Assembly (NCBI RefSeq): GCF_037911585.1
Contig: NZ_JBAJNS010000001.1
Span: forward strand, 5,491,001 to 5,555,000
Direction of reading: 5' to 3'
From: Streptomyces sp. GSL17-111
GTDB taxonomy: Bacteria > Actinomycetota > Actinomycetes > Streptomycetales > Streptomycetaceae
Length of the DNA: 64,000 nucleotides
Position 1 is the first letter of the stretch, and each line of letters starts with the position of its first letter. Positions 53,096-61,786 of the stretch are shown piece after piece. Both the position numbers and the translations under genes were made by a program. The notes under the pieces were generated by a model. That model was not told where the DNA came from. It saw only the letters and a list, made by a program, of their open reading frames with translations, and ran no database searches.

Positions 53096-54325
53096 TCAGC
53101 CGCCGAACTCCTGGAGGCCCTTGAGGGCCTGGTCCAGCAGGGCCTGGCGGCCCGCGAGCTCCTTCTCCAGCTTCTCCGCCTTCGCGGTGTTGCCGGCCGC
53201 CCGCGCCGCCTCCACGTCGGCGCGCAGCGCGTCCACGGCGTCCTGGAGCTGGCCCGTGAGCCCCGCCGCCCGCGCCCGCGCCTCCGGGTTCGTGCGGCGC
53301 CACTCGGCCTCCTCGGCCTCCTGGATCGCCTGCTCCACCGCCCGCATCCGGCCCTCGACGCGCGCCCGTGCGTCCCGCGGCACGTGCCCGATCGCGTCCC
53401 AGCGCTCGTTGAGGGAACGGAACGCCGACCGCGCGGCCTTCAGGTCCGTCACCGGCAGCAGCTTCTCCGCCTCGGTGGCCAGCTCCTCCTTCTTCGTCAG
53501 GTTCTCCCGCTGCTCGGAGTCGCGCTCCGCGAACACCTCGCCACGGGCCTGGAAGAAGACGTCCTGGGCCGCGCGGAAGCGCTGCCACAGGTCCTCCTCG
53601 TGCTCCCGCTGCGCGCGGCCCGCCGCCTTCCAGTCCTGCATCAGCTCCCGGTACCGGGCGGCCGTGGCCCCCCAGTCCGTCGAGCCGGACAGCGCCTGCG
53701 CCTCGGTGACCAGCTTCTCCTTGCGCTGCCTGGCCTGCTCCCGCTGCGCGTCCAGCGCCGCGAAGTGCGCCTTGCGCCGCTTGGAGAACGCCGACCGGGC
53801 GTGGGAGAAGCGGTGCCACAGCTCGTCGTCGGACTTCCGGTCCAGCCGGGGGAGGCCCTTCCAGATGTCGACCAGGGCGCGCAGCCGCTCGCCCGCGGCC
53901 CGCCACTGCTCGCTCCCGGCCAGTTCCTCGGCCTCGGCGACGAGCTTCTCCTTGGCCTCCCGGGCCTCCTCGGCCTGTCGGGCCTTCTGGGCCCTGCGCT
54001 CCTCCTTGCGGGCCTCCACCCGGGTGGTCAGGGCGTCCAGCCGGGTGCGGAGGGCGTCGAGGTCACCGACCGCGTGGTGGGCGTCCACCTGCTCGCGCAG
54101 GTGCGCGATCGCGGTCAGGGCGTCCTTCGAGGACAGGTCGGTGGTCTTCACCCGGCGCTCCAGGAGGCCGATCTCGACGACCAGGCCCTCGTACTTGCGC
54201 TCGAAGTACGCGAGGGCCTCCTCGGGGGAGCCGGCCTGCCACGATCCGACGACCTGCTCGCCCTCGGCCGTCCGCACGTAAACGGTCCCCGTCTCATCGA
54301 CGCGGCCCCACGGGTCGCTGCTCAC
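53096..54325 (-). CDS. DUF349-repeat protein
   Basis: 409 residues, largely helical and charged. A small N-terminal domain ('SDPWGRVDETGTVYVRT') precedes three DUF349 repeats recognisable by 'ELWHRFSHARSAF', 'DLWQRFRAAQDVFF' and 'RVEGRMRAVEQAI', separated by Lys/Glu-rich coiled-coil helices. GTG 54325 has GGAGG about 7 nt upstream. The family is widespread in bacteria with no settled biochemical role. No catalytic motif is visible; a scaffold or nucleic-acid-associated role is a guess. Confidence 0.88.
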   Translation of the reverse strand: MSSDPWGRVDETGTVYVRTAEGEQVVGSWQAGSPEEALAYFERKYEGLVVEIGLLERRVKTTDLSSKDALTAIAHLREQVDAHHAVGDLDALRTRLDALTTRVEARKEERRAQKARQAEEAREAKEKLVAEAEELAGSEQWRAAGERLRALVDIWKGLPRLDRKSDDELWHRFSHARSAFSKRRKAHFAALDAQREQARQRKEKLVTEAQALSGSTDWGATAARYRELMQDWKAAGRAQREHEEDLWQRFRAAQDVFFQARGEVFAERDSEQRENLTKKEELATEAEKLLPVTDLKAARSAFRSLNERWDAIGHVPRDARARVEGRMRAVEQAIQEAEEAEWRRTNPEARARAAGLTGQLQDAVDALRADVEAARAAGNTAKAEKLEKELAGRQALLDQALKGLQEFGG

Positions 54326-54508
54326 AGCGCCTCCTCCACATGACACCGGCGGGGCACCGTGCGCCCCCGGCATCGTCCACGGTTGTCGTCCGGCATCCGA
54401 TGTTCACCGTGCTGGTCACCTGGCCGGAGCAGGTGCCCTGCACAACGCCAACATAGGCGACCGGCGGCCGGGCTGTCCCGGTCCCGCACGGGTGATCTGG
54501 CCGGGCCC

Positions 54509-55330
54509 TCAGCTTTCCCGGACCGTGGCCTCGTCGATCACCACGGTGGCGTTCGGAACGGTGGCCTGGATCTGCGGGTCCACGGTCGAACCGGCGTCCG
54601 CGATCTTCTCCAGGACGTCCATGCCGTCGGTGATCTCCCCGAACGGTGTGTAGTTCGGTGGGAGCTCGCTGTCCTGGTAGACGAGGAAGAACTGACTCCC
54701 GCCGCTGTCCCGGCCCTCGTCCGTCTGGGCGTTGTAGGTGTTGGCCATGGCGACCGTGCCCGCCGGGTAGACCCCGCCCTCGACCTTCGGGTCCTCGAGG
54801 TTCTCGTCCGGGATGGTGTAGCCGGGGCCGCCCTGGCCGGTGCCCGCCGGGTCCCCGCACTGGAGGACGAAGATGCCCTGGTCGACCAGGCGGTGGCAGC
54901 GCGTGTGGTCGAAGTAGCCTTCCCCGGCGAGGAAGTCGAAGGAGTTCACCGTGCGCGGGGCCCGCTCGGCGTCCAGCGCGATCTCGATGTCGCCGCAGGT
55001 GGTCGCCAGCCGCATGGTGTAGGAGGCGTCGGTGTCGACCGACATCTCAGGCTCCTTCTCCCACTGCTTGCCGTTCGGCTCGCCCTCGGCGGGCTCCTCG
55101 CACGGGTCCGGCGGCGGCGTCTGCGCCACGTCCTCGGGCTGCTTCTCAGGTTCCCCCTCGAAGACGCCGGCGGCGACGGCCACCGCGCTGCCGCCGAGCG
55201 CGAGCACCAGGACGCCGGCGACGACCCCGTTCCGCAGCCGCCGCCTGCGGCGGGCGACGGCCTGCCGCTGCTCCCGGCGCTGCTGCTTCCGCCGTGCGAG
55301 CTGTCTGCGGCGCTGCTCCTTGGTGACCAC
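54509..55330 (-). CDS. Membrane-anchored cyclophilin-type peptidyl-prolyl isomerase
   Basis: 273 residues. A very basic cytosolic N-terminus ('RRRQLARRKQQRR') and a single helix ('GVVAGVLVLALGGSAVAVAAG', about 34-54) anchor it; an acidic Pro-rich linker leads to a cyclophilin domain (about 105-273). Cyclophilin landmarks are 'FDHTRCHRLVDQGIFVLQCGDPAGTG' (in part) and 'GSQFFLVYQDSELPPNYTPFGEI'. The canonical catalytic Arg/Phe segment is altered ('VDQGIFVLQ'), so activity may be low. GTG 55330 has AAGGAG 6 nt upstream. Likely folds exported proteins outside the membrane. Confidence 0.92.
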   Translation of the reverse strand: MVTKEQRRRQLARRKQQRREQRQAVARRRRRLRNGVVAGVLVLALGGSAVAVAAGVFEGEPEKQPEDVAQTPPPDPCEEPAEGEPNGKQWEKEPEMSVDTDASYTMRLATTCGDIEIALDAERAPRTVNSFDFLAGEGYFDHTRCHRLVDQGIFVLQCGDPAGTGQGGPGYTIPDENLEDPKVEGGVYPAGTVAMANTYNAQTDEGRDSGGSQFFLVYQDSELPPNYTPFGEITDGMDVLEKIADAGSTVDPQIQATVPNATVVIDEATVRES

Positions 55331-55482
55331 GGTCTTCTCCTTCGGGCCGTGCGGGGGTGATGCGGCCTGTGGGTGCCCTGACCTGCCGCCGCCCGTACCG
55401 TATACGGGTTCGCGGCGGCACCGGCGGCGCCGGTAGGCTCGGGGCGGACACTTCCCGACCGCCGGACGACTGAAGGACGATC

Positions 55483-56196
55483 GTGCTCATTGCCGGGTTC
55501 CCCGCCGGGGCCTGGGGGACCAATTGTTATCTGGTCGCCCCCGCCGCCGGTGAGGAGTGCGTGATCATCGACCCTGGCCACCAGGCCACCGCGGGCGTCG
55601 AGGAGGCCGTCGCCAAGCACCGGCTCAAGCCGGTCGCCGTCGTCCTCACCCACGGGCACATCGACCACGTGGCCTCCGTGGTGCCGGTCTGCGGGGCGCA
55701 CGACGTCCCCGCCTGGATCCACCCGGACGACCGCTACATGATGAGCGACCCGGAGAAGGCGCTGGGCCGCGCCATCGGGCAGCAGCTCATGGGCGAGCTG
55801 ACCGTGGGGGAGCCGGACGACGTGCACGAGCTGACCGACGGCGCCCGGCTGAGCCTTGCGGGCCTGGAGCTGACCGTCGCGCACGCGCCCGGCCATACCC
55901 GGGGGTCGGTGACCTTCGGCATGCCCGAGCAGGCGGACATCCCGCCGGTCCTCTTCTCGGGCGACCTGCTGTTCGCCGGCTCCATCGGACGCACCGACCT
56001 GCCCGGTGGTGACTCCGCCGAGATCCTGCGGTCGCTGGCACGTGTCTGCCTGCCGCTGGACGACTCGACGGTGGTCCTGTCCGGGCACGGCCCCCAGACC
56101 ACCATCGGCCGCGAGCGCGCGACGAACCCCTTCCTCCGGGAGGTCGCCGCCGGCCACGGAGCCGACGACATCACGGCTCCACGACGAGGAATGTGA
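55483..56196 (+). CDS. Metallo-beta-lactamase-fold hydrolase (glyoxalase II-like)
   Basis: 237 residues. The metal motif 'THGHIDH' (HxHxDH), the second His in 'APGHTRGS', the bridging Asp in 'FSGDLLF' and a final 'SGHGPQT' are all present, so a dinuclear site is expected. 'GAWGTNCYLV' at the start is typical of glyoxalase-II-like thioesterases. It diverges from the cyclophilin gene and its stop overlaps hisS (GTGA). The substrate is unknown. Confidence 0.92.
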   Translation: MLIAGFPAGAWGTNCYLVAPAAGEECVIIDPGHQATAGVEEAVAKHRLKPVAVVLTHGHIDHVASVVPVCGAHDVPAWIHPDDRYMMSDPEKALGRAIGQQLMGELTVGEPDDVHELTDGARLSLAGLELTVAHAPGHTRGSVTFGMPEQADIPPVLFSGDLLFAGSIGRTDLPGGDSAEILRSLARVCLPLDDSTVVLSGHGPQTTIGRERATNPFLREVAAGHGADDITAPRRGM

Positions 56197-57467
56197 ACCA
56201 GACTTCCGTGAGCACCTTTTCCGCCCCCAAGGGCACGTACGACCTGATCCCGCCGGACTCGGCCGACTTCCTCGCCGTCCGCGAGGCCCTCTCCGCCCCG
56301 CTGCGGCGCGCCGGGTACGGCTACGTCGAGACGCCGGGCTTCGAGCAGGTGGAACTGTTCGCGCGCGGTGTCGGAGCGTCCACCGACATCGTCACCAAGG
56401 AGATGTACACGCTCACCACCAAGGGCGGCGACGAGCTGGCCCTGCGGCCCGAGGGCACGGCCTCCGTCCTGCGCGCCGCCCTCCAGGCCAACCTGCACCG
56501 GGGCGCCCTGCCGGTGAAGCTGTGGTACTCGGGCTCCTACTACCGCTACGAACGGCCGCAGGCGGGCCGCTACCGGCACTTCTCGCAGGTCGGCGCGGAG
56601 GCCCTGGGCGCCGAGGACCCGGCGCTGGACGCCGAGCTGATCATCCTGGCCGTCGACGCCTACCGGTCGCTGGGCCTGCGGAACTTCCGCCTGCTGCTGA
56701 ACTCTCTCGGGGACGCCGCGTGCCGTCCCGCCTACCGGGCCGCCCTCCAGGACTTCCTGCGCGGCCTCGACCTGGACGAGGCGACCCGCGAGCGCATCGA
56801 GATCAACCCGCTGCGGGTGCTCGACGACAAGCGGGAGGCCGTCCAGCGGCAGCTGACCGGCGCGCCGCTCATGCGGGACCACCTGTGCGAGGACTGCGCG
56901 GCCTATCACGAGCGGGTGCGCACGCTGCTGACGGCGGCGGGCGTCGCGTTCGAGGACGACCCGAGGCTGGTGCGCGGCCTGGACTACTACACCCGCACCA
57001 CCTTCGAGTTCGTGCACGACGGCCTCGGTGCCCAGTCGGCCGTCGGTGGGGGAGGCCGCTACGACGGCCTCTCCGAGATGATCGGCGGCCCGGCGCTGCC
57101 CTCGGTGGGCTGGGCGCTCGGCGTGGACCGCACGGTCCTGGCCCTGCGCGCCGAGGGCGTGACGCTGCCCACGCCCTCGCTGACGGACGTCTACGCCGTG
57201 CCGGTGGGCGAGGAGGCACGCGGCGTCCTGTTCGGGGTGCTCACCGAGCTGCGCCGGGCGGGCGTCGCGGCCGACTTCGCCTACGGTGGCAAGGGGCTGA
57301 AGAACGCGATGAAGTCGGCGGGCCGCTCCGGGGCGCGGTACGCCCTGGTCCTCGGGGAGCGGGACCTGGCCGAGGGCGTCGTCCAGCTCAAGGATCTCGA
57401 CAGCGGTGAGCAGACCCCGGTGGCGCTCTCTTCCGCCGTGGCCGAAATCCGGGCGAAACTGAGCTGA
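56193..57467 (+). CDS. hisS: Histidyl-tRNA synthetase
   Basis: 424 residues, class-II synthetase. Motif 1 is near the N-terminus ('APKGTYDLIPPD', 'GYVETPGFEQ'), motif 2 is 'YYRYERPQAGRYRHFSQVGAE', the histidine-A motif 'RGLDYYTRTTFEF' is near 260, and motif 3 contains 'GWALGVDR'. A C-terminal anticodon domain ends it. Two starts are possible: GTG 56193 (coupled to the MBL gene) and GTG 56208, which gives the common 'MSTF-APKGTYD' beginning. Confidence 0.96.
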   Translation: MNQTSVSTFSAPKGTYDLIPPDSADFLAVREALSAPLRRAGYGYVETPGFEQVELFARGVGASTDIVTKEMYTLTTKGGDELALRPEGTASVLRAALQANLHRGALPVKLWYSGSYYRYERPQAGRYRHFSQVGAEALGAEDPALDAELIILAVDAYRSLGLRNFRLLLNSLGDAACRPAYRAALQDFLRGLDLDEATRERIEINPLRVLDDKREAVQRQLTGAPLMRDHLCEDCAAYHERVRTLLTAAGVAFEDDPRLVRGLDYYTRTTFEFVHDGLGAQSAVGGGGRYDGLSEMIGGPALPSVGWALGVDRTVLALRAEGVTLPTPSLTDVYAVPVGEEARGVLFGVLTELRRAGVAADFAYGGKGLKNAMKSAGRSGARYALVLGERDLAEGVVQLKDLDSGEQTPVALSSAVAEIRAKLS

Positions 57468-57526
57468 CACCTGGCTCGTTGGGCCACAATGAGCAGCAGA
57501 CCTCAGACGATGGGACGACGAGCGCC

Positions 57527-58177
57527 ATGATGACCCAGACGGCACCCCGCGCCCAGGACGGCACCGAGGACGACCGGCCCGGCCCGGCCACGATCGCGGC
57601 GGGCCGGGTCTACGCCTGGCTGCTCGTCGTGACGGGCCTGGCGGGCCTCCTGGCCGCCTGGGTCATCACGCTGGACAAGCAGAAGATCCTGGAGGCCAAG
57701 GCCGTCGGGGAGACGTTCACCCCCGGCTGCAGCCTCAACCCGATCGTCTCCTGCGGCAACATCATGGAGAGCGACCAGGCCGAGGCGTTCGGTTTCCCGA
57801 ACCCGATGCTCGGCCTGGTGATGTTCGGCGCGGTCGTCACGATCGGCGCGGCGGCGCTCGCCGGGGGGCACTTCCGGCCGTGGTTCTGGCGGAGCCTGCT
57901 CGGCGGCACGTTCTTCGGCGTGGCGTTCTGCACCTGGCTGATGTACCAGTCCCTGTACAACATCAACTCCCTGTGCCTGTGGTGCTGCCTGGCCTGGGTC
58001 GCCACGCTCACGATGTTCTGGGCCACGCTCGTGCACACCGTGCGCCACCGGCTCGTCCCCGCCCCGGAGGGTCTGCGGAACGTCCTGCTGGAGTTCCCCT
58101 GGGTCTTCCCGGCCGCGCACACCGGGATCATCGGCATGCTGATCCTCACCAAGTGGTGGGACTTCTGGCTCGGCTGA
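57527..58177 (+). CDS. Vitamin K epoxide reductase (VKOR) family membrane protein
   Basis: 216 residues with about five membrane helices. VKOR residues are Cys68 and Cys76 (loop pair in 'GCSLNPIVSCGNIMES') and the active CxxC Cys150-Leu-Trp-Cys153, followed by an extra Cys154. 'GFPNPMLGLVMF' is another family landmark. Bacterial VKOR reoxidises DsbA-type partners using menaquinone, driving disulfide formation in exported proteins. ATG 57527 is preferred; ATG 57530 is equally possible. No periplasmic DsbA is adjacent. Confidence 0.92.
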   Translation: MMTQTAPRAQDGTEDDRPGPATIAAGRVYAWLLVVTGLAGLLAAWVITLDKQKILEAKAVGETFTPGCSLNPIVSCGNIMESDQAEAFGFPNPMLGLVMFGAVVTIGAAALAGGHFRPWFWRSLLGGTFFGVAFCTWLMYQSLYNINSLCLWCCLAWVATLTMFWATLVHTVRHRLVPAPEGLRNVLLEFPWVFPAAHTGIIGMLILTKWWDFWLG

Positions 58178-58231
58178 GCCCGCTCGCCGCCCGGGGCGGC
58201 GCTGTCAGTGGGGTGACTTAGGGTTTCCAGG

Positions 58232-59599
58232 GTGGAGCCCGACCTGTTCACCGCCGCCGCCGAGGAACGCCAGTCCAAGGACCCCGCCGCGAGCCCGCTC
58301 GCGGTGCGGATGCGTCCGCGCACGCTGGACGAGGTGGTGGGCCAGCGGCACCTGCTGCGGCGCGGCTCCCCGCTGCGCCGGCTGGTGGGGGAGGGCGACG
58401 GCGGCCCGGCCGGAGCCTCGTCGGTCCTGCTCTGGGGGCCTCCGGGGACGGGGAAGACGACGCTCGCGTACGTCGTCAGCAAGGCCACCGACAAGCGATT
58501 CGTCGAGCTGTCCGCCATCACGGCGGGGGTCAAGGAGGTCCGGGCCGTCATCGACGGCGCCCGCCGCTCCTCGGGCGCGTACGGCAAGGACACCGTGCTG
58601 TTCCTGGACGAGATCCACCGCTTCTCCAAGGCCCAGCAGGACTCCCTGCTGCCCGCCGTGGAGAACCGCTGGGTGACGCTCGTCGCCGCCACCACGGAGA
58701 ACCCGTACTTCTCGGTGATCTCGCCGCTGCTGTCCCGCTCGCTGCTGCTGACGCTGGAGCCGCTCACCGACGACGACCTGCGGGGGCTGATCCGCCGGGC
58801 GCTGGCCGACGAGCGCGGGCTCGCCGCCGCGCTCACCCTGCCCGAGGAGGCCGAGGCGCACCTGCTGCGCATCGCCCAGGGGGACGCCCGGCGCGCGCTG
58901 ACCGCCCTGGAGGCGGCGGCGGGCGCGGCGCTGGCCAAGGCCGAGTCGGAGATCACCCTGGCCACGCTGGAGGAGACGGTCGACCGGGCCGCCGTGACGT
59001 ACGACCGCGACGGGGACCAGCACTACGACGTGGCCAGCGCCCTCATCAAGTCGATCCGTGGTTCGGACGTGGACGCCGCGCTGCACTACCTGGCCCGCAT
59101 GGTCGAGGCGGGCGAGGACCCCCGGTTCATCGCGCGGCGGCTGATGATCTCCGCCAGCGAGGACATCGGCCTGGCCGACCCGAGTGCCCTCCAGACGGCC
59201 GTCGCCGCCGCCCAGGCGGTGGCGATGATCGGATTCCCCGAGGCGCGCATCACCCTCGCCCAGGCGACGATCGCCCTGGCCCTCGCGCCCAAGTCCAACG
59301 CCGCCTACAAGGCGATCGACGCCGCGCTGGCCGACGTCCGGGCCGGGAAGGCCGGGCCCGTGCCGACGTACCTGCGGGACGGCCACTACGGCGGTGCGAA
59401 GAGGCTCGGCCACGGCGCCGGCTACCAGTACCCGCACGACCTGCCCGGCGGCGTCGCCGCGCAGCAGTACGCGCCGGACGCCGTGCACGGCGCGCGCTAC
59501 TACGAGCCCACGCGGTACGGCGCCGAGGCCCGCTACGCGGACGTCGCCGCCCGCGTCCGCGCCCGGCTGCGGGGCGAGGAGGGGTCCGGGGAGGGCTGA
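58232..59599 (+). CDS. rarA: Replication-associated recombination protein A (AAA+ ATPase)
   Basis: 455 residues, MgsA/WRNIP1 family. Walker A 'GPPGTGKTT' is at 69-77, Walker B 'LFLDEIHRFSKAQQD', sensor 1 'AATTENP', then the family's tetramerisation domain ('YDVASALIKSIRGSD', 'ASEDIGLADPSAL') and a C-terminal 'YLRDGHYGGAKRLGHG'-type tail. It acts at stalled replication forks. A TAGGGT ends 7 nt before GTG 58232, with no Shine-Dalgarno, so the mRNA is probably leaderless. Confidence 0.95.
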   Translation: MEPDLFTAAAEERQSKDPAASPLAVRMRPRTLDEVVGQRHLLRRGSPLRRLVGEGDGGPAGASSVLLWGPPGTGKTTLAYVVSKATDKRFVELSAITAGVKEVRAVIDGARRSSGAYGKDTVLFLDEIHRFSKAQQDSLLPAVENRWVTLVAATTENPYFSVISPLLSRSLLLTLEPLTDDDLRGLIRRALADERGLAAALTLPEEAEAHLLRIAQGDARRALTALEAAAGAALAKAESEITLATLEETVDRAAVTYDRDGDQHYDVASALIKSIRGSDVDAALHYLARMVEAGEDPRFIARRLMISASEDIGLADPSALQTAVAAAQAVAMIGFPEARITLAQATIALALAPKSNAAYKAIDAALADVRAGKAGPVPTYLRDGHYGGAKRLGHGAGYQYPHDLPGGVAAQQYAPDAVHGARYYEPTRYGAEARYADVAARVRARLRGEEGSGEG

Positions 59600-59601
59600 G
59601 C

Positions 59602-59634
59602 GGCGACCGGCGGGCGCGGGCGGGCCCGGTCGCC
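59602..59634. terminator. Convergent hairpin between rarA and the DUF2470 gene
   Basis: A 9-bp perfect stem (59602-59610 with 59626-59634) with a 15-nt loop in a 34-bp convergent spacer. Confidence 0.55.
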
Positions 59635-60485
59635 TACGCGCTCTCGGCCGCGTCGAAGAGGCCGTGCATCGCGCGCCGCAGCCCGGCGACGTCGGCCACG
59701 GGCCGGGGGAACGGGAAGTGGACGTCGAACGGCTCGCCCGCCGCGCCGGCCGGGGCGTGGTAGCGCACCCGCAGCCCGAAGCGGTCCAGCGCGAGCGGCA
59801 CCGCGTGCAGGGACGCGGCGGCGCAGCCGGGGTCGCGCTCGCCGAGCAGGGCGCACAGCCCGCCCACGCGGTCGCTGTGGGCGGCGGCGAGGTGCTGGAG
59901 GAGGTCGGCCTCGTGGCGGGCCAGGGGGTCGGGGCGGGCGGCGGCGAACTCCTCGGGTTCGACGTGCCCCTCGCCCCACAGGTCCTCCACGACGGCCTCG
60001 CCGAACTCCAGGCGCAGCGTCATGCGCTGCGGCGCGCCGCCGGGCGGCTCGGGCGGCAGCCGGTCGGCCAGCAGCCCTTCGGCGAGGGCCAGGTCGTCGC
60101 CGCGCACCGCCGTCAGCCAGCCGCCGATCTGCGCGTGTCCGCGCACGCGCCGCGGCACGGAGACGGGGGCGACGTCCGTGATGTCCATCACGGCGACGAC
60201 GTCGTCGTCCTGCGCGTGGGCGGCGGCCCGGGCGGCCGAGGACTCGGCGCTGACCAGGACGAAAACGTCCCCGTCGGGGGAGACGGCGCGGGCCAGCGGC
60301 AGGGTCGAGCCCAGCCCGCCGGGCTCGGCGCCCGGAATGGCCAGGACGGCGGATACGCTGGAGTCCACGAGGGTACGTACGCGCTCGGCCGCACAGGGTC
60401 GGCCGGCGCTTTCTTCCGCGGGACGCGGCTGACCCGCCGCGGCGTCGTCATCGGTGCCGGGCAGGGGGATCCCAGGTCGAAACAC
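59634..60485 (-). CDS. HugZ-like heme-utilisation protein (split-barrel plus DUF2470)
   Basis: 283 residues. A PPOX-like split-barrel (about 25-180; 'SVSAVLAIPGAEPGG', 'VFVLVSAESSAA', 'RVRGHAQIGGWL') is followed by a DUF2470 domain (about 200-283; 'DLLQHLAAAHSDRVGGL', 'LALDRFGLRVRY', 'VHFPFPRPVADVAGLRRAM'). This pairing is typical of heme-binding or heme-degrading HugZ-type proteins. GTG 60485 has GGAGGAG 6 nt upstream; an earlier GTG at 60515 lies inside the iron box. The iron box supports a role in iron supply. Confidence 0.82.
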   Translation of the reverse strand: MFRPGIPLPGTDDDAAAGQPRPAEESAGRPCAAERVRTLVDSSVSAVLAIPGAEPGGLGSTLPLARAVSPDGDVFVLVSAESSAARAAAHAQDDDVVAVMDITDVAPVSVPRRVRGHAQIGGWLTAVRGDDLALAEGLLADRLPPEPPGGAPQRMTLRLEFGEAVVEDLWGEGHVEPEEFAAARPDPLARHEADLLQHLAAAHSDRVGGLCALLGERDPGCAAASLHAVPLALDRFGLRVRYHAPAGAAGEPFDVHFPFPRPVADVAGLRRAMHGLFDAAESA

Positions 60486-60500
60486 AGCGTTCTCCTCCGC

Positions 60501-60519
60501 TAAGGTAAGCCTCACCTAA
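60501..60519 (-). promoter_or_regulatory. Iron box (DmdR/IdeR-type operator) in the HugZ-like/rpsD spacer
   Basis: On the minus strand TTAGGTGAGGCTTACCTTA matches 16 of 19 positions of the DtxR-family consensus (TTAGGTTAGGCTAACCTAA). It lies 16 nt before the GTG of the HugZ-like gene and 22 nt before the GTG of rpsD, so a bound repressor could affect both. Repression under iron sufficiency is inferred. Confidence 0.75.
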
Positions 60520-60541
60520 CTTACACGGAGGTTCGTTCAAC

Positions 60542-61153
60542 GTGAACCAGTCGCGTCCCAAGGTCAAGAAGTCGCGTGCGCTCGGTATCGCGCTGACCCC
60601 GAAGGCCGTCAAGTACTTCGAGCAGCGCCCCTACCCGCCGGGGGAGCACGGCCGCGGCCGCAAGCAGAACAGTGACTACAAGGTCCGTCTGCTGGAGAAG
60701 CAGCGGCTGCGGGCCCAGTACGACATCAGCGAACGCCAGATGGTCCGTGCCTACGACCGCGCTCGGAAGGTCGACGGCAAGACGGGCGAGGCGCTCATCG
60801 TCGAGCTGGAGCGCCGCCTGGACGCGCTCGTCCTGCGGGCGGGTCTCGCCCGCACCATCTACCAGGCCCGCCAGATGGTCGTGCACGGCCACATCGCGGT
60901 CAACGGCCGCAAGGTCGACAAGCCGTCGTTCCGGGTCCGCCCGGACGACGTGGTCATGGTCCGCGAGCGCAGCCGCGAGAAGTACCCGTTCCAGGTGGCC
61001 CGCGAGGGCGGTTACGCGACGGACGGCGAGACCCCGCGCTACCTGGAGGTCAACCTCCAGGCCCTGGCGTTCCGCCTGGACCGCGACCCGAACCGCAAGG
61101 AGATCCCGGTCATCTGCGACGAGCAGCTCGTCGTCGAGTACTACGCCCGCTGA
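60542..61153 (+). CDS. rpsD: 30S ribosomal protein S4
   Basis: 203 residues. The N-terminus ('NQSRPKVKKSRALGIALTPKAVKYFEQRP', in segments) lacks the Cys cluster of zinc-binding S4, so it is the zinc-independent form normal in Streptomyces. The S4 RNA-binding domain is at about 93-155 ('RLDALVLRAGLARTIYQARQMV', 'HGHIAVNGRKVD'). GTG 60542 has GGAGG 10 nt upstream. It stands alone, away from the alpha operon. Only 56 bp separate it from the divergent HugZ-like gene, including an iron box. Confidence 0.97.
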   Translation: MNQSRPKVKKSRALGIALTPKAVKYFEQRPYPPGEHGRGRKQNSDYKVRLLEKQRLRAQYDISERQMVRAYDRARKVDGKTGEALIVELERRLDALVLRAGLARTIYQARQMVVHGHIAVNGRKVDKPSFRVRPDDVVMVRERSREKYPFQVAREGGYATDGETPRYLEVNLQALAFRLDRDPNRKEIPVICDEQLVVEYYAR

Positions 61154-61178
61154 CGGCCCCCGGCCCCGGGTGACCGGT

Positions 61179-61221
61179 CACAGCCCCGCCCGCCGCGGAC
61201 GTCGCGGCGGGCGGGGCTGTG
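61179..61221 (+). terminator. Terminator of rpsD
   Basis: A 19-bp perfect stem (61179-61197 with 61203-61221) with a 5-nt loop, 26 nt past the rpsD stop. Confidence 0.85.
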
Positions 61222-61341
61222 CCGTCCCCGCCGGGCGTGCCCCGTCGGCCCGGGCGGCGCCCCGCAATGCGGTACGGGAGGCCGGGTCCGGCGCGATAAG
61301 GTCGGTGCCTTGGACGTGAACCCGAGGGAAGCGGTGCAGCT

Positions 61342-61779
61342 GTGTCCGGTGGTGAGGTGGCCGGCCTCCTCGTGGCGGTCTTCTGGGCGATCCTGGTGTC
61401 GTTCCTCGCCGTGGTGCTGGTGAGGCTCGCACAGACGCTGAAGGCGGCCACCAAGCTCGTGACGGGCGTGACGGAGCAGGCCGTGCCCCTGCTGGGCGAG
61501 GCCTCGGCGACCGTCCGCTCCGCGCAGTCGCAGCTCGACCGGGTGGACGCCATCGCCACCGACGTCCAGGAGGTCACGGCCAACGCCTCCGCGCTGTCCT
61601 CGACCGTCTCGACGACCTTCGGCGGCCCGCTGGTGAAGGTCGCCGCCTTCGGCTACGGCGTCCGCCGAGCGCTCGGCCGCACCGGCGGGACGCCCGGGAA
61701 GGCGCCCCGGACGGTCGTCGGCCGACGCGTGCCCGGAGCCCGGCGCGGCCCCCGCCCGCGCCGGGGTGGAAAGGACTGA
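61342..61779 (+). CDS. DUF948-type membrane-anchored protein
   Basis: 145 residues. One N-terminal membrane helix ('VAGLLVAVFWAILVSFLAVVLVRL') is followed by a coiled-coil-like helix ('LDRVDAIATDVQEVTANASALSSTVS') and a basic Pro/Arg-rich tail. This matches DUF948 proteins, which occur upstream of alaS in actinobacteria and in some general-stress gene sets. GTG 61342 is the start. The stop lies 7 nt before the next gene. Confidence 0.85.
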   Translation: MSGGEVAGLLVAVFWAILVSFLAVVLVRLAQTLKAATKLVTGVTEQAVPLLGEASATVRSAQSQLDRVDAIATDVQEVTANASALSSTVSTTFGGPLVKVAAFGYGVRRALGRTGGTPGKAPRTVVGRRVPGARRGPRPRRGGKD

Positions 61780-61786
61780 GTCACCC

